A stretch of DNA of 64,000 nt from Osmia lignaria lignaria (lineage: Eukaryota; Arthropoda; Insecta; Hymenoptera; Megachilidae), in assembly GCF_051020975.1 (NCBI RefSeq), contig NW_027478170.1:6820001-6884000 (forward strand), written 5' to 3'. A program made the translations under genes and the position numbers. Below, in pieces: positions 51,480-63,712 of the stretch. Numbering within the stretch: the stretch's first letter is position 1; each line of letters begins with the position of its first letter. The notes beneath the pieces are model-generated. The model did no database searches and was not told where the DNA came from. It was given only the letters and a program-made list of their open reading frames with translations.

Positions 51480-53733
51480 TTGCAGATTTATCTCGAGGGA
51501 AGGGGCCTGACGGACATATTTCGAGATATTTCTTCTTCTTGTTGTTCTTCTTCTGCACAGCTAAGCTGGAAGCGGCATTTGCGGCTCGCACTAGTGCAGA
51601 GTTATCTCAAAGAAAGGGGCCACGGTGTTTCTGTATCTCTATTATGTTGGTGCGGCTTCGGAACTTTTAAATATCTTGATATATCTCGAGAACTACGCCT
51701 CTGATCGAAAAATATCATAGACCATAAAAAGTAGGAAACTTAATTCTCTACAAAAAAGGTCTCTTAACATTTTGCCATAGCTCGCTTGGTTTCCGAGATA
51801 TTTGCAGATTTATCTCAAGGGAAGGGGCCTGACGGACATATTTCGAGATATTTCTTCTTCTTGTTGTTCTTCCTCTGCACAGCTAAGCTGGAAGTGGCAT
51901 TTGCAGCGCGCAATAGTGCAGAGTTATCTCAAAGAAAGGGGCCACGGTGTTTCTGTATCTCTATTATGTTGGTGCCGCTTCGGAACTTTTAAATATCTTG
52001 ATATATCTCGAGAACTACGCATCCGATCAAAAAATATCATAGAACATAAAAAGTAGGAAACTTAATTCTCTACAAAAAAGGTCTCTTATCATTTTGCCAT
52101 AGCTCGCTTCGTTTCCGAGATATTTGCAGATTTATCTCGAGGGAAGGGGCCTGACGGACATATTTCGAGATATTTCTTCTTCTTGTTGATCTTCTTCTGC
52201 ACAGCTAAGCTGGAAGTGGCATTTGCAGCTCGCAATAGTGCAGAGTTATCTCAAAGAAAGGGGCCACGGTGTTTCTGTATCTCTATTATGTTGGTGCGGC
52301 TTCGGAACTTTTAAATATCTTGATATATCTCGAGAACTACGCATCCGATCAAAAAATATCGTAGAACATAAAAAGTAGGAAACTTAATTATCTACAAAAA
52401 AGGTCTCTTAACATTTTGCCATAGCTCGCTTCGTTTCCGAGATATTTGCAGATTTATCTCAAGGGAAGGGGCCTGACGGACATATTCCGAGATATTTCTT
52501 CTTCTTGTTGTTCCTCTTCTGCACAACTAAGCTGGAAGTGGCATTTGCAGCTCGCAATAGTGCAGAGTTATCTCAAAGAGAGGGGCCACGGTGTTTCTGT
52601 ATCTCTATTATGTTGGTGCGGCTTCGGAACTTTTAAATATCTTGATATATCTCGAGAACTACGCATCTGATCAAAAAATATCATAGAAGATAAAAAGTAG
52701 GAAACTTAATTCTCTACAAAAAAGGTCTCTTAACATTTTGCCATAGCTCGCTTCGTTTCCGAGATATTTGCAGATTTATCTCAAGGGAAGGGGCCTGACG
52801 GACATATTTCGAGATATTTCTTCTTCTTGTTGTTCTTCTTCTGCACAGCTAAGCTGGAAGTGGCATTTGCGGCTCGCACTAGTGCAGAGTTATCTCAAAG
52901 AAAGGGGCCACGGTGTTTCTGTATCCCTATTATGTTTGTGCGGCTTCGGAACTTTTAAATATCTCGATATATCTCGAAAACTACGCTTCTGATCAAAAAA
53001 TATCATAGAACATAAATTGTAGGAAACTTAATTCTCTACAAAAAAGGTCTCTTAACATTTTGCCATAGCTCTCTTCGTTTCCGAGATATTTACAGATTTA
53101 TCTCAAGGGAAGGGGCCTGACGGACATATTTCGAGATATTTCTTCTTCTTGTTGTTCTTCTTCTGCACAGCTAAGCTGGAAGTGGCATTTGCAGCTCGCA
53201 ATAGTGCAGAGTCATCTCAAAGAAAGGGGCCACGGTGTTTCTGTATCTCTATTATGTTGGTGCGGCTTCGGAACTTTTAAATATCTTGATATATCTCGAG
53301 AACTACGCATCTGATCAAAAAATATCGTAGAACATAAAAAGTAGGAAACTTAATTCTCTACAAAAAAGGTCTCTTAACATTTTGCCATAGCTCTCTTCGT
53401 TTCCGAGATATTTACAGATTTATCTCAAGGGAAGGGGCCTGACGGACATATTTCGAGATATTTCTTCTTCTTGTTGTTCTTCTTCTGCACAGCTAAACTG
53501 GACGTGGCATTTCCAGCTCGCAATAGTGCAGAGTTATCTCAAAGAGAGGGGCCACGGTGTTTCTGTATCTCTATTATGTTGGTGCGGCTTCGGAACTTTT
53601 AAATATCTTGATATATCTCGAGAACTACGAATCTGATCAGAAAATATCATAGAAGATAAAAAGTAGGAAACTTAATTCTCTACAAAAAAGGTCTCTTAAC
53701 ATTTTGCCATAGCTCGCTTCGTTTCCGAGATAT

Positions 53734-55021
53734 TTGCAGATTTATCTCATGGTAAGGGGCCTGACGGACATATTTCGAGATATTTCTTCTTCTTGTTGTT
53801 CTTCTTCTGCACAGCTAAGCTGGAAGTGGCATTTGCAGCTCGCAATAGTGCATAGTTATCTGAAAGAAAGGGGCCACGGTGTTTCTGTATCTCTATTATG
53901 TTGGTGCGGCTTCGGAACTTTTAAATATCTCGATATATCTCGAAAACTACGCTTCTGATCAAAAAATATCATAGAACATAAATTGTAGGAAACATAATTC
54001 TCTACAAAAAAGGTCTCTTAACATTTTGCCATAGCTCGCTTCGTTTCCGAGATATTTGCAGATATATCTCAAGGGAAGGGGCCTGACGGACATATTTCGA
54101 GATATTTCTTCTTCTTGTTGTTCTTCTTCTGCACAGCTAAGCTGGAAGTGGCATTTACAGCTCGCAATAGTGCAGAGTTATCTCAAAGAAAGGGGCCACG
54201 GTGTTTCTGTATCTCTATTATGTTGGTGCGGCTTCGGAACTTTTAAATATCTCGATATATCTCGAAAACTACGCTTCTGATCAAAAAATATCATAGAACA
54301 TAAATTGTAGGAAACATAATTCTCTACAAAAAAGGTCTGTTATCATTTTGCCATAGCTCTCTTCGTTTCCGAGATATTTGCAGATATATCTCAAGGGAAG
54401 GGGCCTGACGGACATATTTCGAGATATTTCTTCTTCTTGTTGATCTTCTTCTGCACAGCTAAGCTGGAAGTGGCATTTGCAGCTCGCAATAGTGCAAAGT
54501 TATCTCAAAGAAAGGGGCCACGGTGTTTCTGTATCTCTATTATGTTGGTGCGGCTTCGGAACTTTTAAATATCTTGATATATCTCGAGAACTACGCATCT
54601 GATCAAAAAATATCGTAGAACCTAAAAAGTAGGAAACTTAATTCTCTACAAATAAGGTCTCTTAACATTTTGCCATAGCTCGCTTCGTTTCCGAGATATT
54701 TGCAGATTTATCTCAAGGGAAGGGGCCTGACGGACATATTTCGAGATATTTCTTCTTCTTGTTGTTCTTCTTCTGCACAGCTAAGCTGGAAGTGGCATTT
54801 GCAGCTCGCAATAGTGCAGAGTTACCTCAATGAAAGGGGCCACGGTGTTTCTGTATCTCTATTATGTTGGTGCGGCTTCGGAACTTTTAAATATCTTGAT
54901 ATATCTCGAGAACTACGCATCCGATCAAAAAATATCATAGAACATAAGAAGTAGAAAACTTAATTCTCTACAAAAAAGGTCTCTTAACATTTTGCCATAG
55001 CTCGCTTCGTTTCCGAGATAT
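53734..55021. repeat. 11-unit-spaced block, copy 2
   Basis: This matches 50192-51479 at +3542 bp, marker for marker. It ends in a unit (55022) that fuses the next two units of copy 1. The 3542-bp spacing equals that of the 30-37 kb HOR, but the unit content is different, so the equality is probably coincidental. Confidence 0.82.
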
Positions 55022-55343
55022 TTGCAGATTTATCTCGAGGGAAGGGGCCTGACGGACATATTTCGAGATATTTCTTCTTCTTGTTGTTCTTCCTCTGCAC
55101 AGCTAAGCTGGAAGTGGCATTTGCAGCGCGCAATAGTGCAGAGTTATCTCAAAGAAAGGGGCCACGGTGTTTCTGTATCTCTATTATGTTGGTGCCGCTT
55201 CGGAACTTTTAAATATCTTGATATATCTCGAGAACTACGCATCCGATCAAAAAATATCATAGAACATAAAAAGTAGGAAACTTAATTCTCTACAAAAAAG
55301 GTCTCTTATCATTTTGCCATAGCTCGCTTCGTTTCCGAGATAT
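55022..55343. repeat. Chimeric unit: fusion of the units equivalent to 51480 and 51802
   Basis: 'tttatctcgagg' at the head is that of 51480; 'cttcctctg', 'gcagcgcgc' and 'ggtgccgc' in the body are those of 51802. One 322-bp unit is missing relative to copy 1, so the 3542-bp spacing shortens to 3220 bp afterwards. Confidence 0.8.
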
Positions 55344-55559
55344 TTGCAGATTTATCTCGAGGGAAGGGGCCTGACGGACATATTTCGAGATATTTCTTCT
55401 TCTTGTTGTTCTTCTTCTGCACAGCTAAGCTGGAAGTGGCATTTGCAGCGCGCAATAGTGCAGAGTTATCTCAAAGAAAGGGGCCACGGTGTTTCTGTAT
55501 CTCTATGATGTTGGTGCGGCTTCGGAACTTTTAAATATCTCGATATATCTCGAAAACTA

Positions 55560-57597
55560 CGCTTCTGATCAAAAAATATCATAGAACATAAAAAGTAGGA
55601 AACTTAGTTCTCTACAAAAAAGGTCTCTTAACATTTTGCCATATCTCGCTTCGTTTCCGAGATATTTGCAGATTTATCTCAAGGGAAGGGGCCTGACGGA
55701 CATATTTCGAGATATTTCTTCTTCTTGTTGTTCCTCTTCTGCACAGCTAAGCTGGAAGTGGCATTTGCAGGTCGCAATAGTGCAGAGTTATCTCAAAGAA
55801 AGGGGCCACGGTGTTTCTGTATCTCTATTATGTTGGTGCGGCTTCGGAACTTTTAAATATCTCGATATATCTCGAAAACTACGCTTCTGATCAAAAAATA
55901 TCAGAGAACGTAAATTGTAGGAAACTTAATTCTCTACAAATAAGGTCACTTAACATTTTGCCATAGCTCGCTTGGTTTCCGAGATATTTGCAGATTTATC
56001 TCAAGGGAAGGGGCCTGACGGACATATTTCGAGATATTTCTTCTTCTTGTTGTTCTTCTTCTGCACAGCTAAGCTGGAAGTGGCATTTGCAGCTCGCAAT
56101 AGTGCAGAGTTACCTCAAAGAAAGGGGCCACGGTGTGTCTGTATCTCTATTATGTTGGTGCCGCTTCGGAACTTTTAAATATCTGGATATATCTCGAGAA
56201 CTGCGCATCTGATCAAAAAATATCATAGAACATAAAAAGTAGGAAACTTAATTCTCTACAAAAAAGGTCTCTTAACATTTTGCCATAGCACGCTTCGTTT
56301 CCGAGATATTTGCAGATTTATCTCAAGGGAAGGGGTCTGACGGACATATTTCGAGATATTTCTTCTTCTTGTTGTTCTTCTTCTGCACAGCTAAGCTGGA
56401 AGTGGCATTTGCAGCGCGCAATAGTGCAGAGTTATCTCAAAGAAAGGGGCCACGGTGTTTCTGTATCTCTATTATGTTAGTGCGGCTTCGGAACTTTTAA
56501 ATATCTTGATATATCTCGAGAACTACGCATCTGATCAAAAAATATCATAGAACATAAAAAGTAGGAAACTTAATTCTCTACAATAAAGGTCTCTTAACAT
56601 TTTGCCATAGCTCGCTTCGTTTCCGAGATATTTGCAGATTTATCTCAAGGGAAGGGGCCTAACGGACATATTTCGAGATATTTCTTCTTCTTGTTGTTCT
56701 TCTTCTGCACAGCTAAACTGGAAGTGGCATTTCCAGCTCGCAATAGTGCAGAGTTATCTCAAAGAAAGGGGCCACGGTGTTTCTGTATCTCTATGATGTT
56801 GGTGCGGCTTCGGAACTTTTAAATATCTCGATATATCTCGAAAACTACGCTTCTGATCAAAAAATATCATAGAACATAAAAAGTAGGAAACTTAATTCTC
56901 TACAAAAAAGGTCTCTTAACATTTTGCCATAGCTCGCTTCGTTTCCGAGATATTTGCAGATTTATCTCAAGGGAAGGGGCCTGACGGACATATTTCGAGA
57001 TATTTCTTCTTCTTGTTGTTCTTCTTCTGCACAGCTAAGCTGGAAGTGGCATTTGCGGCTCGCACTAGTGCAGAGTTATCTCAAAGAAAGGGGCCACGGT
57101 GTTTCTGTATCCCTATTATGTTTGTGCGGCTTCGGAACTTTTAAATATCTCGATATATCTCGAAAACTACGCTTCTGATCAAAAAATATCATAGAACATA
57201 AATTGTAGGAAACTTAATTCTCTACAAAAAAGGTCTCTTAACATTTTGCCATAGCTCTCTTCGTTTCCGAGATATTTACAGATTCATCTCAAGGGAAGGG
57301 GCCTGACGGACATATTTCGAGATATTTCTTCTTCTTGTTGTTCTTCTTCTGCACAGCTAAGCTGGAAGTGGCATTTGCAGCTCGCAATAGTGCAGAGTTA
57401 CCTCAAAGAAAGGGGCCACGGTGTGTCTGTATCTCTATTATGTTGGTGCCGCTTCGGAACTTTTAAATATCTGGATATATCTCGAGAACTGCGCATCTGA
57501 TCAAAAAATATCATAGAACATAAAAAGTAGGAAACTTAATTCGCTACAAAAAAGGTCTCTTAACATTTTGCCATAGCACGCTTCGTTTCCGAGATAT
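55560..57597. repeat. Seven-unit-spaced block, copy 1
   Basis: From the 'aaacttagttctc' tail (about 55605) come 'tttgcaggtcgcaatag' with 'atcagagaacg' (55666), 'gttacctc' with 'gtgtgtctg' and 'ggtgccgc' (55988), 'ggggtctgac' with 'gcagcgcgc' and 'tgttagtg' (56310), 'ctctatgatg' (56632), 'tatccctattatgtttg' (56954), and 'tttacagattc' (57276). Most markers recur 2254 bp on, with one fused and one additional unit. Confidence 0.72.
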
Positions 57598-57813
57598 TTG
57601 CAGATTTATCTCAAGGGAAGGGGTCTGACGGACATATTTCGAGATATTTCTTCTTCTTGTTGTTCTTCTTCTGCACAGCTAAGCTGGAAGTGGCATTTGC
57701 AGCGCGCAATAGTGCAGAGTTATCTCAAAGAAAGGGGCCACGGTGTTTCTGTATCTCTATGATGTTGGTGCGGCTTCGGAACTTTTAAATATCTCGATAT
57801 ATCTCGAAAACTA

Positions 57814-59851
57814 CGCTTCTGATCAAAAAATATCATAGAACATAAAAAGTAGGAAACTTAGTTCTCTACAAAAAAGGTCTCTTAACATTTTGCCATAGCT
57901 CGCTTCGTTTCCGAGATATTTGCAGATTTATCTCAAGGGAAGGGGCCTGACGGACATATTTCGAGATATTTCTTCTTCTTGTTGTTCCTCTTCTGCACAG
58001 CTAAGCTGGAAGTGGCATTTGCAGGTCGCAATAGTGCAGAGTTATCTCAAAGAAAGGGGCCACGGTGTTTCTGTATCTCTATTATGTTGGTGCGGCTTCG
58101 GAACTTTTAAATATCTCGATATATCTCGAAAACTACGCTTCTGATCAAAAAATATCAGAGAACGTAAATTGTAGGAAACTTAATTCTCTACAAATAAGGT
58201 CACTTAACATTTTGCCATAGCTCGCTTGGTTTCCGAGATATTTGCAGATTTATCTCAAGGGAAGGGGTCTGACGGACATATTTCGAGATATTTCTTCTTC
58301 TTGTTGTTCTTCTTCTGCACAGCTAAGCTGGAAGTGGCATTTGCAGCGCGCAATAGTGCAGAGTTATCTCAAAGAAAGGGGCCACGGTGTTTCTGTATCT
58401 CTATTATGTTAGTGCGGCTTCGGAACTTTTAAATATCTTGATATATCTCGAGAACTACGCATCTGATCAAAAAATATCATAGAACATAAAAAGTAGGAAA
58501 CTTAATTCTCTACAATAAAGGTCTCTTAACATTTTGCCATAGCTCGCTTCGTTTCCGAGATATTTGCAGATTTATCTCAAGGGAAGGGGCCTAACGGACA
58601 TATTTCGAGATATTTCTTCTTCTTGTTGTTCTTCTTCTGCACAGCTAAACTGGAAGTGGCATTTCCAGCTCGCAATAGTGCAGAGTTATCTCAAAGAAAG
58701 GGGCCACGGTGTTTCTGTATCTCTATGATGTTGGTGCGGCTTCGGAACTTTTAAATATCTCGATATATCTCGAAAACTACGCTTCTGATCAAAAAATATC
58801 ATAGAACATAAAAAGTAGGAAACTTAATTCTCTACAAAAAAGGTCTCTTCACATTTTGCCATAGCTCGCTTCGTTTCCGAGATATTTGCAGATTTATCTC
58901 AAGGGAAGGGGCGTAACGGACATATTTCGAGATATTTCTTCTTCTTGTTGTTCTTCTTCTGCACAGCTAAACTGGAAGTGGCATTTCCAGCTCGCAATAG
59001 TGCAGAGTTATCTCAAAGAGAGGGGCCACGGTGTTTCTGTATCTCTATTATGTTGGTGCGGCTTCGGAACTTTTAAATATCTTGATATATCTCGAGAACT
59101 ACGCATCTGATCAAAAAATATCATAGAAGATAAAAAGTAGGAAACTTAATTCTCTACAAAAAAGGTCTCTTAACATTTTGCCATAGCTGGCTTCGTTTCC
59201 GAGATATTTGCAGATTTATCTCAAGGGAAGGGGCCTGACGGACATATTTCGAGATATTTCTTCTTCTTGTTGTTCTTCTTCTGCACAGCTAAGCTGGAAG
59301 TGGCATTTGCGGCTCGCACTAGTGCAGAGTTATCTCAAAGAAAGGGGCCACGGTGTTTCTGTATCCCTATTATGTTTGTGCGGCTTCGGAACTTTTAAAT
59401 ATCTCGATATATCTCGAAAACTACGCTTCTGATCAAAAAATATCATAGAACATAAATTGTAGGAAACTTAATTCTCTACAAAAAAGGTCTCTTAACATTT
59501 TGCCATAGCTCTCTTCGTTTCCGAGATATTTACAGATTCATCTCAAGGGAAGGGGCCTGACGGACATATTTCGAGATATTTCTTCTTCTTGTTGTTCTTC
59601 TTCTGCACAGCTAAGCTGGAAGTGGCATTTGCAGCTCGCAATAGTGCAGAGTTACCTCAAAGAGAGGGGCCACGGTGTTTCTGTATCTCTATTATGTTGG
59701 TGCTGCTTCGGAACTTTTAAATATCTTGATACATCTCGAGAACTACGCATCTGATCAAAAAATATCATAGAACATAAAAAGTAGGAAACTTAATTCTCTA
59801 CAAAAAAGGTCTCTTAACATTTTGCCATAGCTCGCTTCGTTTCCGAGATAT
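57814..59851. repeat. Seven-unit-spaced block, copy 2
   Basis: Markers at 57920, 59208 and 59530 match 55666, 56954 and 57276 at +2254 bp. The interior is shifted: 58242 fuses 55988 with 56310, 58564 matches 56632 at +1932 bp, and 58886 is an extra unit that resembles 52446 ('aaagagagg', 'agaagat'). Loss and gain of one unit restore the spacing. Confidence 0.72.
58242..58563. repeat. Chimeric unit: fusion of the units equivalent to 55988 and 56310
   Basis: The approach ('atcagagaacg', 'ggtcactt', 'cgcttggtttcc') matches that before 55988. The body ('ggggtctgac', 'gcagcgcgc', 'tgttagtg', 'caataaagg') matches 56310. Again one unit's length was lost in register. Confidence 0.78.
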
Positions 59852-60817
59852 TTGCAGATTTATCTCAAGGGAAGGGGCCTGACGGACATATTTCGAGATA
59901 TTTCTTCTTCTTGTTGTTCTTCTTCTGCACAGCTAAGCTGGAAGTGGCATTTGCGGCTCGCACTAGTGCAGAGTTATCTCAAAGAAAGGGGTCACGGTGT
60001 TTCTGTATCTCTATTATGTTGGTGCGGCTTCGGAACATTTAAATATCTCGATATATCTCGAAAACTACGCTTCTGATCAAAAAATATCATAGAACATAAA
60101 TTGTAGGAAACATAATTCTCTACAAAAAAGGTCTCTTAACATTTTGCCATAGCTCGCTTCGTTTCCGAGATATTTGCAGATATATCTCAAGGGAAGGGGC
60201 CTGACGGACATATTTCGAGATATTTCTTCTTCTTGTTGTTCTTCTTCTGCACAGCTAAGCTCGAAGCGGCATTTGCAGCTCGCAATAGTGCAGAGTTATC
60301 TCAAAGAAAGAGGCCACGGTGTTTCTGTACCTCTATTATGTTGGTGCAGCTTCGGAACTTTTAAATATCTTGATATATCTCGAGAACTACGCATCTGATC
60401 AAAAAATATCATCGAACATAAAAAGTAGGAAACTTAATTCTCTACAAAAAAGGTCTCTTAACATTTTGCCATAACTCGCTTCGTTTCCGAGATATTTGCA
60501 GATTTATCTCAAGGGAAGTGGCCTGACGGACATATTTCGAGATATTTCTTCTTCTTGTTGTTCTTCTTCTGCACAGCTAAGCTGGAAGTGGCATTTCCAG
60601 CTCGCAATAGTGCAGAGTTATCTCAATGAAAGGGGCCACGGTGTTTCTGTATCTCTATTATGTTGGTGCGGCTTCGGAACTTTTAAATATCTTGATATAT
60701 CTCGAGAACTACGCATCTGATCAAAAAATATCATAGAACATAAAAAGTAGGAAACTTAATTCTCTACAAAAAAGGTCTCTTAACATTTTGCCATAGCTCG
60801 CTTCGTTTCCGAGATAT

Positions 60818-61136
60818 TTGCATATTTAGCTCAAGGGAAGGGGCCTGACGGACATATTTCGAGATATTTCTTCTTCTTGTTGTTCTTCTGCACAGCTAAG
60901 CTGGAAGTGGCATTTGCGGCTCTCACTAGTGCAGAGTTATCTCAAAGAAAGGGGCCACGGTGTTTCTTTATCTCTATTATGTTGGTGCGGCTTCGGAACT
61001 TTTAAATATCTCGATATATCTCGAAAACTACGCTTCTGATCAAAAAATATCATAGAACATAAATTGTACGAAACATAATTCTCTACAAAAAAGGTCGCTT
61101 AACATTTTGCCATAGCTCGCTTGGTTTCCGAGATAT
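60818..61136. repeat. The only length-variant unit (319 bp)
   Basis: This unit lacks one TTC triplet in the pyrimidine tract around 60883-60889; everything else aligns at the normal length. Its closest relative is 62103 ('tttgcatattta', 'ggctctcac'), which has the full tract, so the deletion happened after the two separated. The change looks like replication slippage. Confidence 0.93.
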
Positions 61137-62424
61137 TTGCAGATTTATCTCAAGGGAAGGGGCCTGACGGACATATTTCGAGATATTTCTTCTTCTTGTT
61201 GTTCTTCTTCTGCACAGCTAAGCTGGAAGTGGCATTTGCGGCTCGCACTAGTGCAGAGTTATCTCAAAGAAAGGGGCCACGGTGTTTCTGTATCTCTATT
61301 ATGTTGGTGCGGCTTCGGAACTTTTAAATATCTCGATATATCTCGAAAACTACGCTTCTAATCAAAAAATATCATAGAACATAAATTGTAGGAAACATAA
61401 TTCTCTACAAAAAACGTATCTTAACATTTTGCCATAGCTCGCTTCGTTTCCGAGATATTTGCAGATTCAGCTCAAAGGAACGGGCCTGACGGACATATTT
61501 CGAGATACTTCTTCTTCTTGTTGTTCTTCCTCTGCACAGCTAAGCTGGAAGTGGCATTTGCAGCTCGCAATAGTGCAGAGTTATCTCAAAGAAAGGGGCC
61601 ACGGTGTTTCTGTATCTCTATTATGTTGGTGCGGCTTCGGAACTTTTAAATATCTTGATATATCTCGAGAACTACGCATCTGATCAAAAAATATCATAGA
61701 ACATAAAAAGTAGGAAACTTAATTCTCTACAAAAAAGGTCTCTTAACATTTTGCCATAGCTCGCTTCCTTTCCGAGATATTTGCAGATTTATCTCAAGGG
61801 AAGGGGCCTGACGTACATATTTCGAGATATTTCTTCTTCTTGTTGTTCTTCTTCTGCACAGCTAAGCTGGAAGTGGCATTTCCAGCTCGCAATAGTGCAG
61901 AGTTATCTCAATGAAAGGGGCCACGGTGTTTCTGTATCTCTATTATGTTGGTGCGGCTTCGGAACTTTTAAATATCTTGATATATCTCGAGAACTACGCA
62001 TCTGATCAAAAAATATCATAGAACATAAAAAGTAGGAAACTTAATTCTCTACAAAAAAGGTCTCTTAACATTTTGCCATAGCTCGCTTCGTTTCCGAGAT
62101 ATTTGCATATTTATCTCAAGGGAAGGGGCCTGACGGACATATTTCGAGATATTTCTTCTTCTTGTTGTTCTTCTTCTGCACAGCTAAGCTGGAAGTGGCA
62201 TTTGCGGCTCTCACTAGTGCAGAGTTATCTCAAAGAAAGGGGCCACGGTGTTTCTGTATCTCTATTATGTTGGTGCGGCTTCGGAACTTTTAAATATCTT
62301 GATATATCTCGAGAACTACGCATCTGATCAAAAAATATCATAGAACCTGAAAAGTAGGAAACTTAATTCTCTACAAAAAAGGTCTCTTAACATTTTGCCA
62401 TAGCTCGCTTCGTTTCCGAGATAT

Positions 62425-63068
62425 TTGCAGATTTATCTGAAGGGAAGGGGCCTAACGGACATATTTCGAGATATTTCTTCTTCTTGTTGTTCTTCTTCTG
62501 CACAGCTAAACTGGAAGTGGCATTTCCAGCTCGCAATAGTGCAGAGTTATCTCAAAGAAAGGGGCCACGGTGTTTCTGTATCTCTATTATGTTGGTGCGG
62601 CTTCGGAACTTTTAAATATCTTGATATATCTCGAGAACTACGCATCTGATCAAAAAATATCATAGAACCTGAAAAGTAGGAAACTTAATTCTCTACAAAA
62701 AAGGTCTCTTAACATTTTGCCATAGCTCGCTTCGTTTCCGAGATATTTGCAGATTTATCTGAAGGGAAGGGGCCTAACGGACATATTTCGAGATATTTCT
62801 TCTTCTTGTTGTTCTTCTTCTGCACAGCTAAACTGGAAGTGGCATTTCCAGCTCGCAATAGTGCAGAGTTATCTCAAAGAAAGGGGCCACGGTGTTTCTG
62901 TATCTCTATTATGTTGGTGCGGCTTCGGAACTTTTAAATATCTTGATATATCTCGAGAACTACGCATCTGATCAAAAAATATCATAGAACATAAAAAGTA
63001 GGAAACTTAATTCTCTACAAAAAAGGTCTCTTAACATTTTGCCATAGCTCGCTTCGTTTCCGAGATAT
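62425..63068. repeat. Single-unit tandem duplication
   Basis: Units at 62425 and 62747 share 'tatctgaaggg', 'ggggcctaacgg' and 'tttccagctcgc', and both are preceded by a rare 'agaacctgaaaag' tail. They appear identical apart from that tail after the second copy, so this is a very recent one-unit duplication. Confidence 0.82.
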
Positions 63069-63712
63069 TTGCAGATTTATCTCAAGGGAAGGGGCCTGAC
63101 GGACATATTTCGAGATATTTATTCTTCTTGTTGTTCTTCTTCTGCACAGCTGAGCTGGAAGTGGCATTTGCAGGTCGCAATAGTGCAGAGTTATCTCAAA
63201 GAAAGGGGCCACGGTGTTTCTGTATCTCTATTATGTTGGTGCGGCTTCGGAACTTTTAAATATCTCGATATATCTCGAAAACTACGCTTCTGATCAAAAA
63301 ATATCATAGAACATAAATTGTAGGAAACATAATTCTCTACAAAAAAGGTCTCTTAACATTTTGCCATAGCTCGCTTCGTTTCCGAGATATTTGCAGATTT
63401 ATCTCAAGGGAAGGGGCCTGACGGACATATTTCGAGATATTTCTTCTTCTTGTTGTTCTTCTTCTGCACAGCTAAGCTGGAAGTGGCATTTGCGGCTCGC
63501 ACTAGTGCAGAGTTATCTCAAAGAAAGGGGCCACGGTGTTTCTGTATCTCTATTATATTGGTGCGGCTTCGGAACTTTTAAATATCTCGATATATCTCGA
63601 AAACTACGCTTCTGATCAAAAAATATCATAGAACATAAATTGTAGGAAACATAATTCTCTACAAAAAAGGTCTCTTAACATTTTGCCATAGCTCGCTTCG
63701 TTTCCGAGATAT

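Noticed and set aside
63015..63212. A 65-codon minus-strand frame with a GTG start near the right edge
   Set aside because: It appears because of private substitutions in one unit, starts at GTG, and has no counterpart in neighbouring units.
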